DNA of 64,000 bases from an uncultured Spartobacteria bacterium (GTDB lineage: Bacteria; Verrucomicrobiota; Verrucomicrobiia; Chthoniobacterales; Chthoniobacteraceae): contig CAIZLD010000010.1 of NCBI GenBank assembly GCA_903933715.1, positions 45,823-109,822 on the forward strand. The letters run 5' to 3'. Made by a program: the position numbers and the translations under genes. The notes under the pieces were generated by a model that had not been told where the DNA came from, did no database searches, and saw only the letters and a list, made by a program, of their open reading frames with translations. Of this stretch, positions 15,955 to 25,800 are shown piece after piece. Positions within the stretch are counted from its first letter, which is position 1. Every line of letters starts with the position of its first letter.

Positions 15955-16413
15955 ATGGCTTTAACGGTTCATCAATTGGCTTTGCGCCTGGCCAAGCATA
16001 TCGGCGTGACGGCGTTCGACCCGGGCGATGTCTCCAATCTCAGTCCGCTGGTTCAGGCAGGAATGAGGGACGGGGATGCGGCGGATCTTGTGGCGGCGAT
16101 CAATGGGGCGTTGCAGGAGATTTGGGAATTGGCTCCGCGCACGGTGCGCGCAGGATGCCCGGAGGGTTGCCCGGTGGTCAGTGTCGCCGACCTCGGCGCG
16201 GTGGATGATCCCGGGGTGTCGCTGGCGCTTGCGGGGGATTGGGTGGAATCGGTGCTGCTGCCGCTGGCGCTCCAAAGGCTTTCGGCGCACCCGAATTTTC
16301 AACCCGAATCGGCGAAGCCTGAGCTGGCGCGGGAAGCGGCGATGGCCCGGCGCATTTTGCAGGGGCTTGCCGGGCAACGACCGGCAGGGACGCTGGTCAC
16401 GGCTTTCCGGTAA
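15955..16413 (+). CDS. Hypothetical phage-module protein, possible head-completion protein
   Basis: A 152-residue mostly helical protein. Visible features are MALTVHQLALRLAKHIGVTA, AADLVAAINGALQEIWELAP near residues 43-62 and a C-terminal helical run LALQRLSAHPNFQP to ARRILQGLAGQRPAG. Small helical proteins with an early 'ALNxALQEIW' segment two genes after the capsid are often head-completion/head-tail connectors (gp6-like) in tailed phages. I saw no decisive motif, so the function is only suggested by size and position. The gap to the previous gene is 14 bases. Confidence 0.55.
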   Translation: MALTVHQLALRLAKHIGVTAFDPGDVSNLSPLVQAGMRDGDAADLVAAINGALQEIWELAPRTVRAGCPEGCPVVSVADLGAVDDPGVSLALAGDWVESVLLPLALQRLSAHPNFQPESAKPELAREAAMARRILQGLAGQRPAGTLVTAFR

Positions 16414-16436
16414 TTTTTTTCAATTTCTCTTTAACA

Positions 16437-17435
16437 ATGGCTTCACAATTACCACCGTTTCGTTTTCCGACGCAGGATTCCTGCGATTTTGAATTGATTG
16501 AGGAGGTGCCCGTTCGCGCCGGTGTGGCGGTGAACGGCTTTTCCGAATTGGAGGCGGCCTATGGTTCGCCTCATCCCAAGTCTCCCCAGCACCGGTTGGT
16601 TTGGCAGGAACCGGTGAAAGGGAGCGGCGGGGCTCTGACGATGCGCCGGATTTATCGCAGACTCCCCGGGAGCGCACTTGCCGGTGAGATGGTCCGCGCG
16701 GCGACCTGGGGCGCGGCGGCAACGACGACCGTGCAGGAGGTGCCGACCGGGACTCCTGCCGATAGCGGCATGAATGTGATTGAGAGTGTGGTGGACCCGA
16801 CGGATGCGCAAACGGCCCGCAAGCGGACGGTCTCGGTGGAATGGCCGGTGCTGACGAGCCGCTCGGTGGAGGCGGAGACCGGGACGCCGGTGACGGAGAC
16901 GCGCCAGATGGTGGCGGCCGATGCCGTTTTGCCTGCCAATTCGCCGCTGGTGATCGACCGCAAGATCAACGCGGTCAATAAATGGCGCAGTATTCAGATT
17001 GTGACGAGCCTGGATGCGCTCCCTGCGGCTTACACGGAACAGAAAAAGATGAGTTTCCGGTTTCCGGGGCTGTTTTACGGGTTTGAAGCGACGGCTGGCG
17101 GCAGTATTTCGAAGCGGGCTGCTTTTTCAAGGACGGTAACGGCCCGGGTGGAGGTCAGTTTTGGTTATCTGGAGGTGGTCCCGGAGTTGTTGGAGATTGT
17201 GCCGGTTTCGTGGAATTATCCGCTCAATCTGGATGGGAGCGACGAGTTGACCAATGGGGAGTCGTTTACTTACGAGGCGAGTTCGACGCTGGTTTCGGTG
17301 ACGTTGCCGCAAAGCAGCCCGAGCCGGTCGGAATATGAGGCTTTGATCGGTTCTTACGCGACGGTGAATGGGAGTTCGGAGCGGTGGAAGGGCGGGGTTT
17401 GGCGCACGGAGCTTTGGAAGGTTAAACTGCTGTAG
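16437..17435 (+). CDS. Hypothetical phage-module structural protein
   Basis: A 332-residue protein I cannot assign to a family. It is beta-rich and rich in Thr, Ser and Val (AATWGAAATTTVQEVPTGTP; WPVLTSRSVEAETGTPVTET) with few predicted helices and no signal peptide or membrane segment, which suits a virion structural protein. It contains an INAVNKWRSIQIVTSLDALP segment and ends WRTELWKVKLL. It closes the island; rplU starts 122 bases downstream. The leader ATTTTTTTCAATT at 16413-16425 also occurs at 13841-13853 before the capsid gene. Confidence 0.55.
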   Translation: MASQLPPFRFPTQDSCDFELIEEVPVRAGVAVNGFSELEAAYGSPHPKSPQHRLVWQEPVKGSGGALTMRRIYRRLPGSALAGEMVRAATWGAAATTTVQEVPTGTPADSGMNVIESVVDPTDAQTARKRTVSVEWPVLTSRSVEAETGTPVTETRQMVAADAVLPANSPLVIDRKINAVNKWRSIQIVTSLDALPAAYTEQKKMSFRFPGLFYGFEATAGGSISKRAAFSRTVTARVEVSFGYLEVVPELLEIVPVSWNYPLNLDGSDELTNGESFTYEASSTLVSVTLPQSSPSRSEYEALIGSYATVNGSSERWKGGVWRTELWKVKLL

Positions 17436-17557
17436 ATTACCGGTTTTAAGCGAAAAATCAGACTTTGCTCAGAGAAAAAGATCAACTTTTGTGAGAAAGC
17501 CCTTGTCAAAGGGGGGAAGCCGTGGCAGCTTTCACGCCTTTCTTTTCGAGACGAATT

Positions 17558-17872
17558 ATGGCTTACGCAATTATCAAAACCGGCGGCAAACAGTATAAGG
17601 TCGCCACGGGCGACGTGATTGAAGTTGAAAAACTCGAGGTCCAGCCGGGCTCCGAGACCAGCTTCACCGACGTTCTTTTCTACGCCAATGGCGAGGAGAT
17701 CAAATCCGACGCGGCGGCCCTCAAAGGGGCGGCTGTTTCCGCGGAAGTGATCGCCCAGACTAAAGGTGACAAGGTGATCGCCTTCAAATACCGCCGTCGC
17801 AAGGGCTACCATCGCACGGTTGGCCATCGTCAAAAACTGACGAAGGTCAAAATCACCGCAATCAACGCTTAA
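17558..17872 (+). CDS. rplU: Large ribosomal subunit protein bL21
   Basis: A 104-residue ribosomal protein bL21, binding 23S rRNA. It shows the family N-terminus MAYAIIKTGGKQYKVATGD, the LEVQPGSE region and the C-terminal KFKRRKGYHRxxGHRQ signature as FKYRRRKGYHRTVGHRQ. I choose ATG at 17558 because bL21 begins M-Y/A-x-I-I-K-T-G-G-K-Q-Y; an upstream GTG would add 12 residues. rpmA follows 15 bases later, the standard rplU-rpmA operon. Confidence 0.97.
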   Translation: MAYAIIKTGGKQYKVATGDVIEVEKLEVQPGSETSFTDVLFYANGEEIKSDAAALKGAAVSAEVIAQTKGDKVIAFKYRRRKGYHRTVGHRQKLTKVKITAINA

Positions 17873-17887
17873 TTTTTTCTACTTCAT

Positions 17888-18145
17888 ATGGCTCACAAGA
17901 AAGGTCAAGGCAGTGTAAAGAACGGGCGCGATAGCGTTAGCAAACGCTTGGGCGTCAAGAAATTCGGCAGCCAGGAAGTGCTCGCTGGTAACATCATCGT
18001 CCGCCAGCGTGGAACCAAGTTCCGGCCCGGCAGTGGCGTCGGCATTGGCCGCGATTACACGATTTTCGCGCTGATCGCCGGTCGCGTTCGCTTCGACCGC
18101 GAAGGTCGCCGCGTCAACGTGGACCCGGTTGCCGCGGTTGCTTAA
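17888..18145 (+). CDS. rpmA: Large ribosomal subunit protein bL27
   Basis: An 85-residue bL27, which reaches the peptidyl transferase centre. It begins [20 protein letters not shown] and contains [20 protein letters not shown] and [20 protein letters not shown], all family signatures. The N-terminus starts directly with AHKKG, so there is no Firmicutes-type cleaved leader. It is the second gene of the rplU-rpmA operon and is followed by a strong terminator. Confidence 0.97.
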   Translation: MAHKKGQGSVKNGRDSVSKRLGVKKFGSQEVLAGNIIVRQRGTKFRPGSGVGIGRDYTIFALIAGRVRFDREGRRVNVDPVAAVA

Positions 18146-18171
18146 TTCGCTCCGTTAAATAACTCATTTGA

Positions 18172-18203
18172 AGCGCTCTGGTGAAAGCCAGAGCGCTTTT
18201 TTT
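18172..18203 (+). terminator. Rho-independent terminator of rplU-rpmA
   Basis: AGCGCTCTGG (18172-18181) pairs perfectly with CCAGAGCGCT (18188-18197) across a TGAAAG loop, followed by seven Ts. This is a textbook intrinsic terminator 26 bases after the rpmA stop. Confidence 0.92.
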
Positions 18204-18236
18204 GGTGCGCCTGCCGTACTCGAACCGGATGGGCGG

Positions 18237-18728
18237 TCAGGCTTCGGGCATTTCCACGCTGGCCACGGCCATGGCGGCAATCCCTTCTCCGCGCCCGAGG
18301 GTTCCCAGGCGCTCGTTGGTGGTGGCTTTGATGCCGACGCGCCGGGGATCGAGTCCCAGTGCGGTGGCTAACGTGGTTCGCATTTGCGGGAGATGGGGGC
18401 TGATCTTTGGGGCTTCGGCGATAAGGGTGGCATCGATGTTGATGAGGCGACCGCCTTGGGCCTTGGCAAGCTGGACGCTCCGCCGGACGATCTCCAGGCT
18501 GCTCATGCCGCGCAATGATTCGTCGCTGTTTGGGAAATGATGCCCAATATCGGCTTCGCCAATGGCTCCCAAAATGGCATCGGCAATGGCATGGCAGAGC
18601 ACGTCGGCGTCGGAGTGGCCTTCGAGTCCGGCGGGATGTTGCATTTCGATGCCGCCGAGGATGAGCTTGCGTCCCGCTTCAGGCGAGGCGAACGGGTGGA
18701 TATCGTAACCGATGCCGACGAGATTCAT
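18237..18728 (-). CDS. ispF: 2-C-methyl-D-erythritol 2,4-cyclodiphosphate synthase
   Basis: A 163-residue enzyme of the MEP isoprenoid pathway, converting CDP-ME 2-phosphate to MEcPP with CMP release. Zinc-binding motif GYDIHPF (Asp and His near residues 9-11) and GHSDADVLCHAIADAILGA (His near 43) are present, as are DIGHHFPNSDE and the C-terminal IKATTNERLGTLGRGEGIAA. Length is typical. ATG at 18728 (MNLVGIGYDIH) fits the family start. It lies 8 bases after the flavin reductase gene on the same strand. Confidence 0.96.
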   Translation of the reverse strand: MNLVGIGYDIHPFASPEAGRKLILGGIEMQHPAGLEGHSDADVLCHAIADAILGAIGEADIGHHFPNSDESLRGMSSLEIVRRSVQLAKAQGGRLINIDATLIAEAPKISPHLPQMRTTLATALGLDPRRVGIKATTNERLGTLGRGEGIAAMAVASVEMPEA

Positions 18729-18736
18729 GGAGGAAA

Positions 18737-19300
18737 TTACTTGTTGCCGATGGAAAACGCTTTGCCGAGGAGTTCGCCGACCCCGTAATAATCTTTGGTG
18801 CCGACGGCGTAAAGCATCGGTTTGAGCTTTCGGATATCGATGTTGCCGCCGGAATCGAGAGCTGCCGGGTCGACTTTGACGTCGATCACTTCGCCCACAA
18901 AAAGTGTGTGCAATCCGAGGTCGGCGGTGTGGACGAGCCGGCATTCTAGAACGAGCGGGAATTCGCTGACATACGGCGCGTCCACAAATTCACCGCCCAC
19001 CGGAGTCAGCCCGGCGGCAGCGAATTTATCGGTGTCCCGGCCCGAGGCGATCCCCAGAAAATCAGTTTCGCGGACAAAACTTTCGGAAGGAATATTCAAC
19101 GTGTAAGCCTGGCGCTCGACGATGTTTTCGTAGCTGTAAGTCGCTTTGCGCAACGAGATGTTGACGCAAGGCGGTTGAGAGCAGCAAATCCCGCCCCACG
19201 AGGCGGTCATCGCGTTCGGTTTTCCTTTGGCATCGTAGGTGCCCACAACTAGAACCGGAGTGGGATAAAGCAGCGTTTTGGGACCAAGAGAATTTTTCAT
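18737..19300 (-). CDS. Flavin reductase family protein (FMN-binding split barrel)
   Basis: A 187-residue protein of the flavin reductase-like, FMN-binding split-barrel family. Evidence: [40 protein letters not shown], the [19 protein letters not shown] segment and [13 protein letters not shown] near residue 135, all in the family order. Related proteins reduce flavin with NAD(P)H or bind FMN as small redox proteins; the substrate is not determinable. I use ATG at 19300 ([13 protein letters not shown]); the longer open frame upstream is unsupported. ispF follows directly. Confidence 0.88.
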   Translation of the reverse strand: MKNSLGPKTLLYPTPVLVVGTYDAKGKPNAMTASWGGICCSQPPCVNISLRKATYSYENIVERQAYTLNIPSESFVRETDFLGIASGRDTDKFAAAGLTPVGGEFVDAPYVSEFPLVLECRLVHTADLGLHTLFVGEVIDVKVDPAALDSGGNIDIRKLKPMLYAVGTKDYYGVGELLGKAFSIGNK

Positions 19301-19431
19301 AATCCGTTGCGGGATTCTGGAGGCGGTGGGGGGGGAAGGCAAGCTTCCTGGGTTATGCTTTTTGGTTTTCCTGAAGTTCCCTGTAGACCCCGTTTTCGAT
19401 TCCTGCGCATAATCGTTTTTTTGTAACCAAA

Positions 19432-20034
19432 ATGTCAGATTTCCCCCCAGAATTCGACGCCGATGATCGGCGGGATGTCGCTTGGATGGATGCCGTAAAG
19501 CAGGGGGATATGGACGCTTTCGAGCGCCTGGTGGAAACCCATCAGGCAAAAATCATCGGGACCGCTGCGAAGATGCTCGGGGACGCCGGGGATGCGGAAG
19601 ATATTGCTCAACAAGTATTTGTTCGGGTCTGGAATTCGGCGGATCGTTATGAACCGACCGCCCGGTTTACCACTTGGTTATTCAAGATTACCCGGAATCT
19701 CACTTTCAACGAACTGCGCCGCCGCAAGCGTCATCCGGTGTCTTCACTGGAGTCGGAACTCGGAAGCCGCGTTTTGCAACTGCAAGATCCGCAGTCGAAA
19801 CTGGCTTCCGCCGTTCTGATCGAGCAGGAAGTCCAGACGGCGATTCAGGCGGCCATTGATGGGTTGCCCGAGGTGCAGCGCATGGCGGTGGTGTTGCGCC
19901 GTTATCAGGATGTCTCGTATGAGGAGATCGGCAAGATTCTCGACCTGAGTGTTCCGGCGGTAAAGAGCGTTCTCTTCCGTGCGCGAACGCAGCTCCGGGA
20001 ACGGTTGCGCGGGTTCTTGAGCGGAGAAGATTAG
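19432..20034 (+). CDS. ECF-type RNA polymerase sigma factor
   Basis: A 200-residue sigma-70-family factor with only regions 2 and 4. Region 2 runs from [15 protein letters not shown] through [20 protein letters not shown] to [20 protein letters not shown]. Region 4 holds [20 protein letters not shown] and the helix-turn-helix [23 protein letters not shown] factors respond to envelope or oxidative signals. No anti-sigma factor follows; the next gene is convergent and 8 bases away, so its control is not visible here. Confidence 0.93.
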   Translation: MSDFPPEFDADDRRDVAWMDAVKQGDMDAFERLVETHQAKIIGTAAKMLGDAGDAEDIAQQVFVRVWNSADRYEPTARFTTWLFKITRNLTFNELRRRKRHPVSSLESELGSRVLQLQDPQSKLASAVLIEQEVQTAIQAAIDGLPEVQRMAVVLRRYQDVSYEEIGKILDLSVPAVKSVLFRARTQLRERLRGFLSGED

Positions 20035-20041
20035 GATTTTT

Positions 20042-22120
20042 CTAACGCTTCCCTGCCCTTTCCAATACGTCGAGGAGCCCGCGTTGCGTCAGGATTTCGG
20101 GCAGCACTTCGGGAGGGCCACCGGAGGCCGGGAAGACGACATAAACCGGCACGCCAACCCGCCCCAGGCGTTTGAGTTCCTGGGTGATGCGCGGGTCGCC
20201 CCGGGTCCAGTCGGCTTTGAGGGTTGTCCATCCTTTAAGCGCCTCGCGCACGGGCGGCGTATGGATGACAAAGCGTTCGTTGTATTTGCAGTTAAGGCAC
20301 CAGTCGGCGGTGAAATCGATGAATACCGGCCGACCTTCTTTTTGAAGGGATTCGACCCGCTGCGGCGACCACTCCTGCCAGCCGGATTCCGCCGGGTTGG
20401 AGTGTTGCAAGCTCGCCAGGATCAATCCCAATCCGACGAGGGCTGCCATTCCGGTTAAAGCGAGCAATTGTTGGAGCCGATGGGCGTTGGGGGTCAGCCA
20501 AGTTCCAAAAACCCAACAAGCAGCTCCCACCCCCAGCAGAATCCAGACCGCCCCCGCCGCCCCCGCCACGCCGAGTTGCGAGCCGAGCACGCCCAAAAGC
20601 CAGACGACGGTTCCCAGCATCACGAATCCAAACGCCTGCTTGAGGCGGACCATCCACAGCCCCGGCTTGGGGAGATAGCTCATCCAGCCCGGTTGCGCTG
20701 TGAGCAGCAGGTAGGGGGCGCTCATCCCGGCGGCAATGGAAGCGAACATCGCCAGCGTGACCGGGGCGCTTTGGGCAAAAGCAAAGGCAAGCGCCGGAGC
20801 CAGGAATGGCGCGGTGCAAGGAGTGGCCAGCAAAGTGGCAAACATCCCGTGCAGGAACGTGCCGGTATAACCTTCGCGGCTCGAAAGATTGGCCAGCTTG
20901 CCCATGCCGGGCAGGTAAACTTCAAAAACGCCCAGCAAATTCAAGGCAAAGACAAAGATCACCAACATCATCCCGGTCACGAATTTCGGGTTCTGGAACT
21001 GGAACGCCCAGCTCAACTCGCTTCCCGCGGCGCGGGCAACGACAATCAGCGCGGCCAGTCCCAAAAACCAGGCGAAAATCCCCGCCACAAAAGCGAGGCC
21101 GGTGCGGAAAACGCGTTGGCGCGATTGCCCGGCTTGTCCCAAAAATCCGAAGATTTTCAGCGCAATGACCGGCAGAACGCATGGCATTAAATTGAGAATA
21201 AAGCCGCCGAGAAAGCCAAAGCCCAAGGCGCGAGGGATGGTCAGTTGCGGCGTGCCGGAAGAGCCCGGTGCGCTCTTCGGGAGGAGGGATGCGATGGCCG
21301 CCGTTGCCGTTGGGAACGGGGCGGCTGTGGTTCTGGTCACGTTGGCTTCAACCAGCCAGCCTTGGCGCTGGCCGTGGGTTTCAGAGATAAGCATCCCCCG
21401 GATCTGCGGCGGTTTTTCTTCTGAAAGCGGAACCCGGATCAGGTTGGCGGCGAGCCGCTCCGGGTGGGATGAAGGCGGGTTGATCGGGTAATAGTCGAGC
21501 CGGGTTTGGGGCGGCGGGCTCTGGATTTTGAGCAGCGTCTCGGTGTCACCAGGTTCCCAGCGGATCGAGAACGGAACGGGGCCGGTCTGGGGAAGCTGGG
21601 AGCGGAATTGGGCAAAAAGCGCCGTGTGATCCGGTTCCGCTTGGGTCGAAAGAGGGAGCGTGAGCGCCAGGTCGGCATTGCCGGGGACACAAGTTTTCTC
21701 GCAAGCAAGCCAGGCGGCATTGGCTTCCAAGGTGAGCGTCTCGCCCGGAGAAAGATTGGCGGGCGGGGTCAGTTCGACCAGGAGCAGCACCTCGTTTTCA
21801 TAGCCGTAAGTGGTCATATCCCCTTCTTCCTGGAATTTGTGAGGAAGGGGCCATTGCAGCGCACCGGCTTTCCAGCCGGGGGGGAGCTTCCAGGTGAGCG
21901 TTACCGGGAGGCCCGAGTCGCCGGGGTTTTGCCAATAAGTGTGCCAGCCGGGGAGCAGACGCAGATGCAGCGCGGCTGTGAACGGTTTTCCGGCAACGAT
22001 GGCGGTGGTGTCGGCCAGCAAGGCGGGTTCGACCGGCGCACGCCTCTCGGAAGCAAAATCGGTGCCCCAGCAGGCGGTTCCCATCAATAGAACCAGAAAC
22101 GCAATGAAGGTTCGGCGCAT
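20042..22120 (-). CDS. DsbD-like thiol:disulfide interchange membrane protein
   Basis: A membrane electron-transfer protein of about 692 residues. It has a signal peptide (MRRTFIAFLVLLMGTACWG), an N-terminal periplasmic DsbC/D-like domain (WHTYWQNPGDSGLP; AWLACEKTCVPG with a Cys pair), a CcdA-like membrane core (GGFILNLMPCVLPVIALKIF; LATPCTAPFLAPALAFA) whose two cysteines carry electrons across the membrane, and a C-terminal thioredoxin domain with the active site DWCLNCKYNE. The domain order matches ScsB/DsbD-type reductases that keep periplasmic cysteines reduced or support cytochrome c assembly. The start may be 22120 or the ATG at 22138. Converges on the sigma gene. Confidence 0.9.
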   Translation of the reverse strand: MRRTFIAFLVLLMGTACWGTDFASERRAPVEPALLADTTAIVAGKPFTAALHLRLLPGWHTYWQNPGDSGLPVTLTWKLPPGWKAGALQWPLPHKFQEEGDMTTYGYENEVLLLVELTPPANLSPGETLTLEANAAWLACEKTCVPGNADLALTLPLSTQAEPDHTALFAQFRSQLPQTGPVPFSIRWEPGDTETLLKIQSPPPQTRLDYYPINPPSSHPERLAANLIRVPLSEEKPPQIRGMLISETHGQRQGWLVEANVTRTTAAPFPTATAAIASLLPKSAPGSSGTPQLTIPRALGFGFLGGFILNLMPCVLPVIALKIFGFLGQAGQSRQRVFRTGLAFVAGIFAWFLGLAALIVVARAAGSELSWAFQFQNPKFVTGMMLVIFVFALNLLGVFEVYLPGMGKLANLSSREGYTGTFLHGMFATLLATPCTAPFLAPALAFAFAQSAPVTLAMFASIAAGMSAPYLLLTAQPGWMSYLPKPGLWMVRLKQAFGFVMLGTVVWLLGVLGSQLGVAGAAGAVWILLGVGAACWVFGTWLTPNAHRLQQLLALTGMAALVGLGLILASLQHSNPAESGWQEWSPQRVESLQKEGRPVFIDFTADWCLNCKYNERFVIHTPPVREALKGWTTLKADWTRGDPRITQELKRLGRVGVPVYVVFPASGGPPEVLPEILTQRGLLDVLERAGKR

Positions 22121-22229
22121 GTGCAATACAGGTATCATGGATGGGGCGTTTGGCAAATGGAGTGTATGGTGAATCTGAAACTCGGGCTTGCCCCGACCCC
22201 CGCGAATCGCGACATTGGGAGGATTACCG

Positions 22230-22844
22230 ATGCAATCCGTTTTTTTGATTCCGCCCGACTCGCTTGAAACGATCCCCGACAACTATTTCAAGCCGCTTGA
22301 TCTCGATGCCGTTTTTGCCGGGCTCGATGGTGCGCCATTGGAGGTTGATATTGGCTGCGGCGATGGCGGGTTTCTGGTGGAGATGGCGCGGCAAGCCCCT
22401 GAACGGCGCTTTTTGGGGGTCGAACGGCTTTTGGGCCGCGTGACAAAGACCACCCGCCGCCTGGCGCGAATCGGGGCGTCCAATGGCCGGGTGATCCGGG
22501 TGGAGAGCCATTACCTCGTCCGTTACCTTTTGCCGCGCCGGTCGGTGAGTATCATGCACGTCATGTTTCCCGACCCGTGGCCCAAGCGGAAACACAATCA
22601 CCGGCGGTTGATTCAGACCGACTTTCTCGATGCCGTGAACGAGGCGCTGGTCGAGGGGGGCGAGTTGCGTTTGACTACCGACGATGCGCCGTATTTTGAG
22701 CACATGCGCGAGGTGTTCAGCGTTCATCCCGGTTTTGTCGAGGAGCCGTGGTCGCCCGGCGACGATTATCCGCAGACCGATTTTGAGCGGCACTTTCGCG
22801 GGCTCGGATTGCCGATCTATCGCGCGCTTTTGCGGCGGAAGTGA
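22230..22844 (+). CDS. trmB: tRNA (guanine46-N7)-methyltransferase
   Basis: A 204-residue SAM methyltransferase that makes m7G46 in tRNA. SAM motif I is LEVDIGCGDGGFLVEMA near residue 38. The family catalytic stretch FPDPWPKRKHNHRR is near 115, and the C-terminal GDDYPQTDFERHFRGLGLPI (TxxE/F.xK-like) is conserved. I choose ATG at 22230 because a strong GGGAGG ribosome-binding site precedes it by 6 bases. Its stop abuts the stop of the addA-like gene on the other strand. Confidence 0.95.
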   Translation: MQSVFLIPPDSLETIPDNYFKPLDLDAVFAGLDGAPLEVDIGCGDGGFLVEMARQAPERRFLGVERLLGRVTKTTRRLARIGASNGRVIRVESHYLVRYLLPRRSVSIMHVMFPDPWPKRKHNHRRLIQTDFLDAVNEALVEGGELRLTTDDAPYFEHMREVFSVHPGFVEEPWSPGDDYPQTDFERHFRGLGLPIYRALLRRK

Positions 22845-25800
22845 TTACACTTCACCAAGCAGTCCCAGCGAGACCTCGATTTTTTCGAGGCCGGGCACCA
22901 GGAGGCGAAGGGCTCGTTGGTAGGCCGCGAGCTGGGGCCGGTAGCGTTCTTCCAAATGCTGCCGCTCGGTTTCGGTGGAAAAGCGGTCGGTTTTGAAATC
23001 GATGATTTCCGCCCGTTCCGCCGTGCCGTCCGCCTGCCGCCAAATCACAACGCGATCAAAAGCGCCGGTAAGAAGTTCCGCGCGGTCCAAGACGGCAAAG
23101 CGGCGTTCGCGCCACAGTTCTACGTTGGGTATTGCAGGTTTTGAAAAGATGCGATGAAGCGATGATCCGGGGTGCCGGATCTGCGCCAGCAATTCTTCGG
23201 CTTCCTCGCGAGCCCCCGGGGTCACGAACCCGTCGGTTCCAAAGAGCAATTCGGCGGCGGTCGGCAATCCGTCTTCGATCCAGGTGATCTTGGCCAGGCA
23301 GGAATGAAGCCATTCGCCGCGTTTCATCGCGCCCCGGTTTGCCGGAGCCAGGATGCTGGCTGCCGAAAGCGTGCCGCCCGCTTCCTGGCTCGACGGGGTG
23401 GCGTAAGAGATCCGCATGTGGCGCGAGGCGCGTTCGATGAACTCGGGCGCGGGGGCCGATTCGGTGGCGATGCCCGGGTCGCAGGGGAGCGGGAGATTTC
23501 CCCGGCCGTTGGCTTCGTCGCATTCGCGGGCCGATTGTCCTTCAAATTTTTCGACCACCGGGCCCGGTTTCAACCCGGCCCGCAGCAGTTGGGCAACCGG
23601 AGCCTTGCTCTCGTCGCGCAATACAATATCCAGAAAGCAGCGGGCCCGCGTCATGCCGACATAAAGCACGCTCAGTTCGCCCATGAATTCCTCGCCCACT
23701 TTTTCATTATAAAGTTCTTCAAGCCCCAGAAGGCTCGATTCATCTTTGGACGGAACCAGTTGGAGCGTCCCTTCATATTCCATCACGGACGGTTCCCCGT
23801 GGTTGCCTTGACGCCCATCGAGTTCCAGCAAGATCACCGTCTCGAATTCCAGCCCCTTGGAAGCGTGGATGGAGAGGATGCGCACCGCCGAGCCGCCCTG
23901 CCGTTCCATGCGGCGGTTGCGGACGTGCTCGACAAAAAGGCTCAGCCGGGTGGGGGGACGCTGGTCCCATTCGCGGGCGAGTTCGAGCAATTGCTCGCAC
24001 CGCAGGAGATCGTATGGGTTACACGCCGCCGCGAACGCTTCCGCGCGAATCCAGGATCGGACCGCTTCCGCGAGTCCCCGGTGCATCAACGTGCGGCGGA
24101 TTTCGTGGAGAGCGTTCCATTCTTCCGCCCCCGGTTTTGCATCGGCGGCCCCCGTTTCCGGGAACCCGAACACCGGGCGCAACGGGCTGGAAAGCACATG
24201 GTAACGGGCCGCCGTGTGGCCCGGGTGGTCGAGATAAGTGAGGAGCGAGAGAATCAATTCCACGGCCCGCGAATCGGTCAATGGATTGCCCCCTTCACCG
24301 CTGACATCCACCTCCGGGCAGGCGCGTCGGACTTCGGCCAGCAGCCGCGACATCAGGTTTTTTTTGCGAAGCAGCAGGGCGATTTTGCGTTGCGGATCTT
24401 GTTCCAGATGTTCGCGCACGAGCGCCACCGCTTGCGCTACAAGCGGCCCGTTTTTGTCGTCGTCTCCTTGGGCTACTTCCAGCAGCCGGACTTCCCCCCT
24501 CAAATTAGCGACCCGGGGGGCGGCGGTGTGATCGGAGAACCCGGCGGCCCAATCGCGGCCCGCTTTTTCGAGCACCGGCTTCTCGGGGCACCAGCTTGTG
24601 TCGAGCGCGCGGAAGGTCCGGTTGACCGCCCCGAGCACGGCCGGGCTGGAGCGGTAGCTCTGGTTGAGCGGCTCCGCGGGTTGCACGCCGATTTGTTTGC
24701 CGAGAGTTTCGAGCGGGCCGTGCATCACTTCCCGGTCGCCGCCGCGCCATCCGTAGATCGCCTGCTTTTCATCGCCCACCACGAAAATCGACGAGTCGCC
24801 GTTGGCCCCGATCTCTTCGAGCAACGGGCGGAAGAACTCAAATTGCTGGCGGCTGGTGTCCTGGAATTCGTCAAAGAGAACGTGCTGGAATTGCGTCCCG
24901 AGTCGGAAATAAAGGTCGTCGCCGGTGACCGCCTGCCGCCCGACCGAGCGGGTGACATCGGTGAACGTGTAGGATGCCTGTTCAAAAAGGGTTGCGAGCC
25001 GGGCTTGCTGGTAACACTGCGCGAGCCATTCGAACGCCTCCATCCGCGCCCGGTGCTGCCGCCGGATTTCGTTGCGGGCAACGGCGATCAGCGGTTCGAA
25101 GGTTTCCGAAAAACAAGCTGGGATTTGCTGCCGCTCAAATTCCCCTTTTTCATGGGTTCGCTTGATGAGCGTGACCCCAAAGAGCCGGTCCGCTTTTTGG
25201 CCCGGCTGGAGCAGGACGGTCAATTGATCGAACGCCTTTTGCCAGTTTTTTGAGATTTTGCCCAACTTGGTTTTGGGCGACCATTTTTCGCAATCGGCGA
25301 GGAGTTGGAGGGCGCAGGCGGTTTCCGCCGCTTCCCAATTTCGCGGCGGCGAAAGATGGAATGGCTGCAAGGTGGCCGGATCGTCCGGCAATTTTTGAAA
25401 GGCGGCCGAGAGCTGGTCGATGGTTCCTTGGACGGAGCTGCCCACTTTCTGCTTGCGATAAGTGGTCAGCGCCTCAATGAGCGCGGCTTCATTTGCCTGC
25501 CCCAAAAGGGAATGCACCGTGGCCCGTTGGACTTCTGTTTCCGCTTCGTTGACGGCCATTTGCCAGCCGGGAGCCATCCCCAGTTCGGCGGAAAAAGCTT
25601 TGGCGATCTGTCCAAAAAACGAGTCCATCGTCGAGATGGTCAGTTGATCCAGGCGCAAGGCGATCTGCCCCAGCACCCGCCCGCAAACGGCGTGAGTGAG
25701 CGGGAGGCCGGTGTTCGCCGCGAGGTTTTTCCGATCTGCCTCCGAGAGCACCGCGCCCGAAAGAAGCTGGAGCACCCGGTCGAGAATTTCCCCGGCGGCG

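Noticed and set aside
13841..16425. Shared ATTTTTTTCAATT leader as a phage-specific promoter
   Set aside because: Similar T-rich leaders occur before rpmA, so it is more likely a general translation or spacer feature of this genome.
17495..17533. Possible ribosomal leader structure before rplU (GAAAGC paired with GCTTTC, inner CCTT/AAGG)
   Set aside because: Stems are short with a long loop; no known L21 leader features could be recognised, so it is not listed as a feature.
23172..25253. A 693-residue plus-strand open frame opposite the addA-like gene
   Set aside because: Helicase motifs on the minus strand are unambiguous and this frame shows no motifs or ribosome-binding site.
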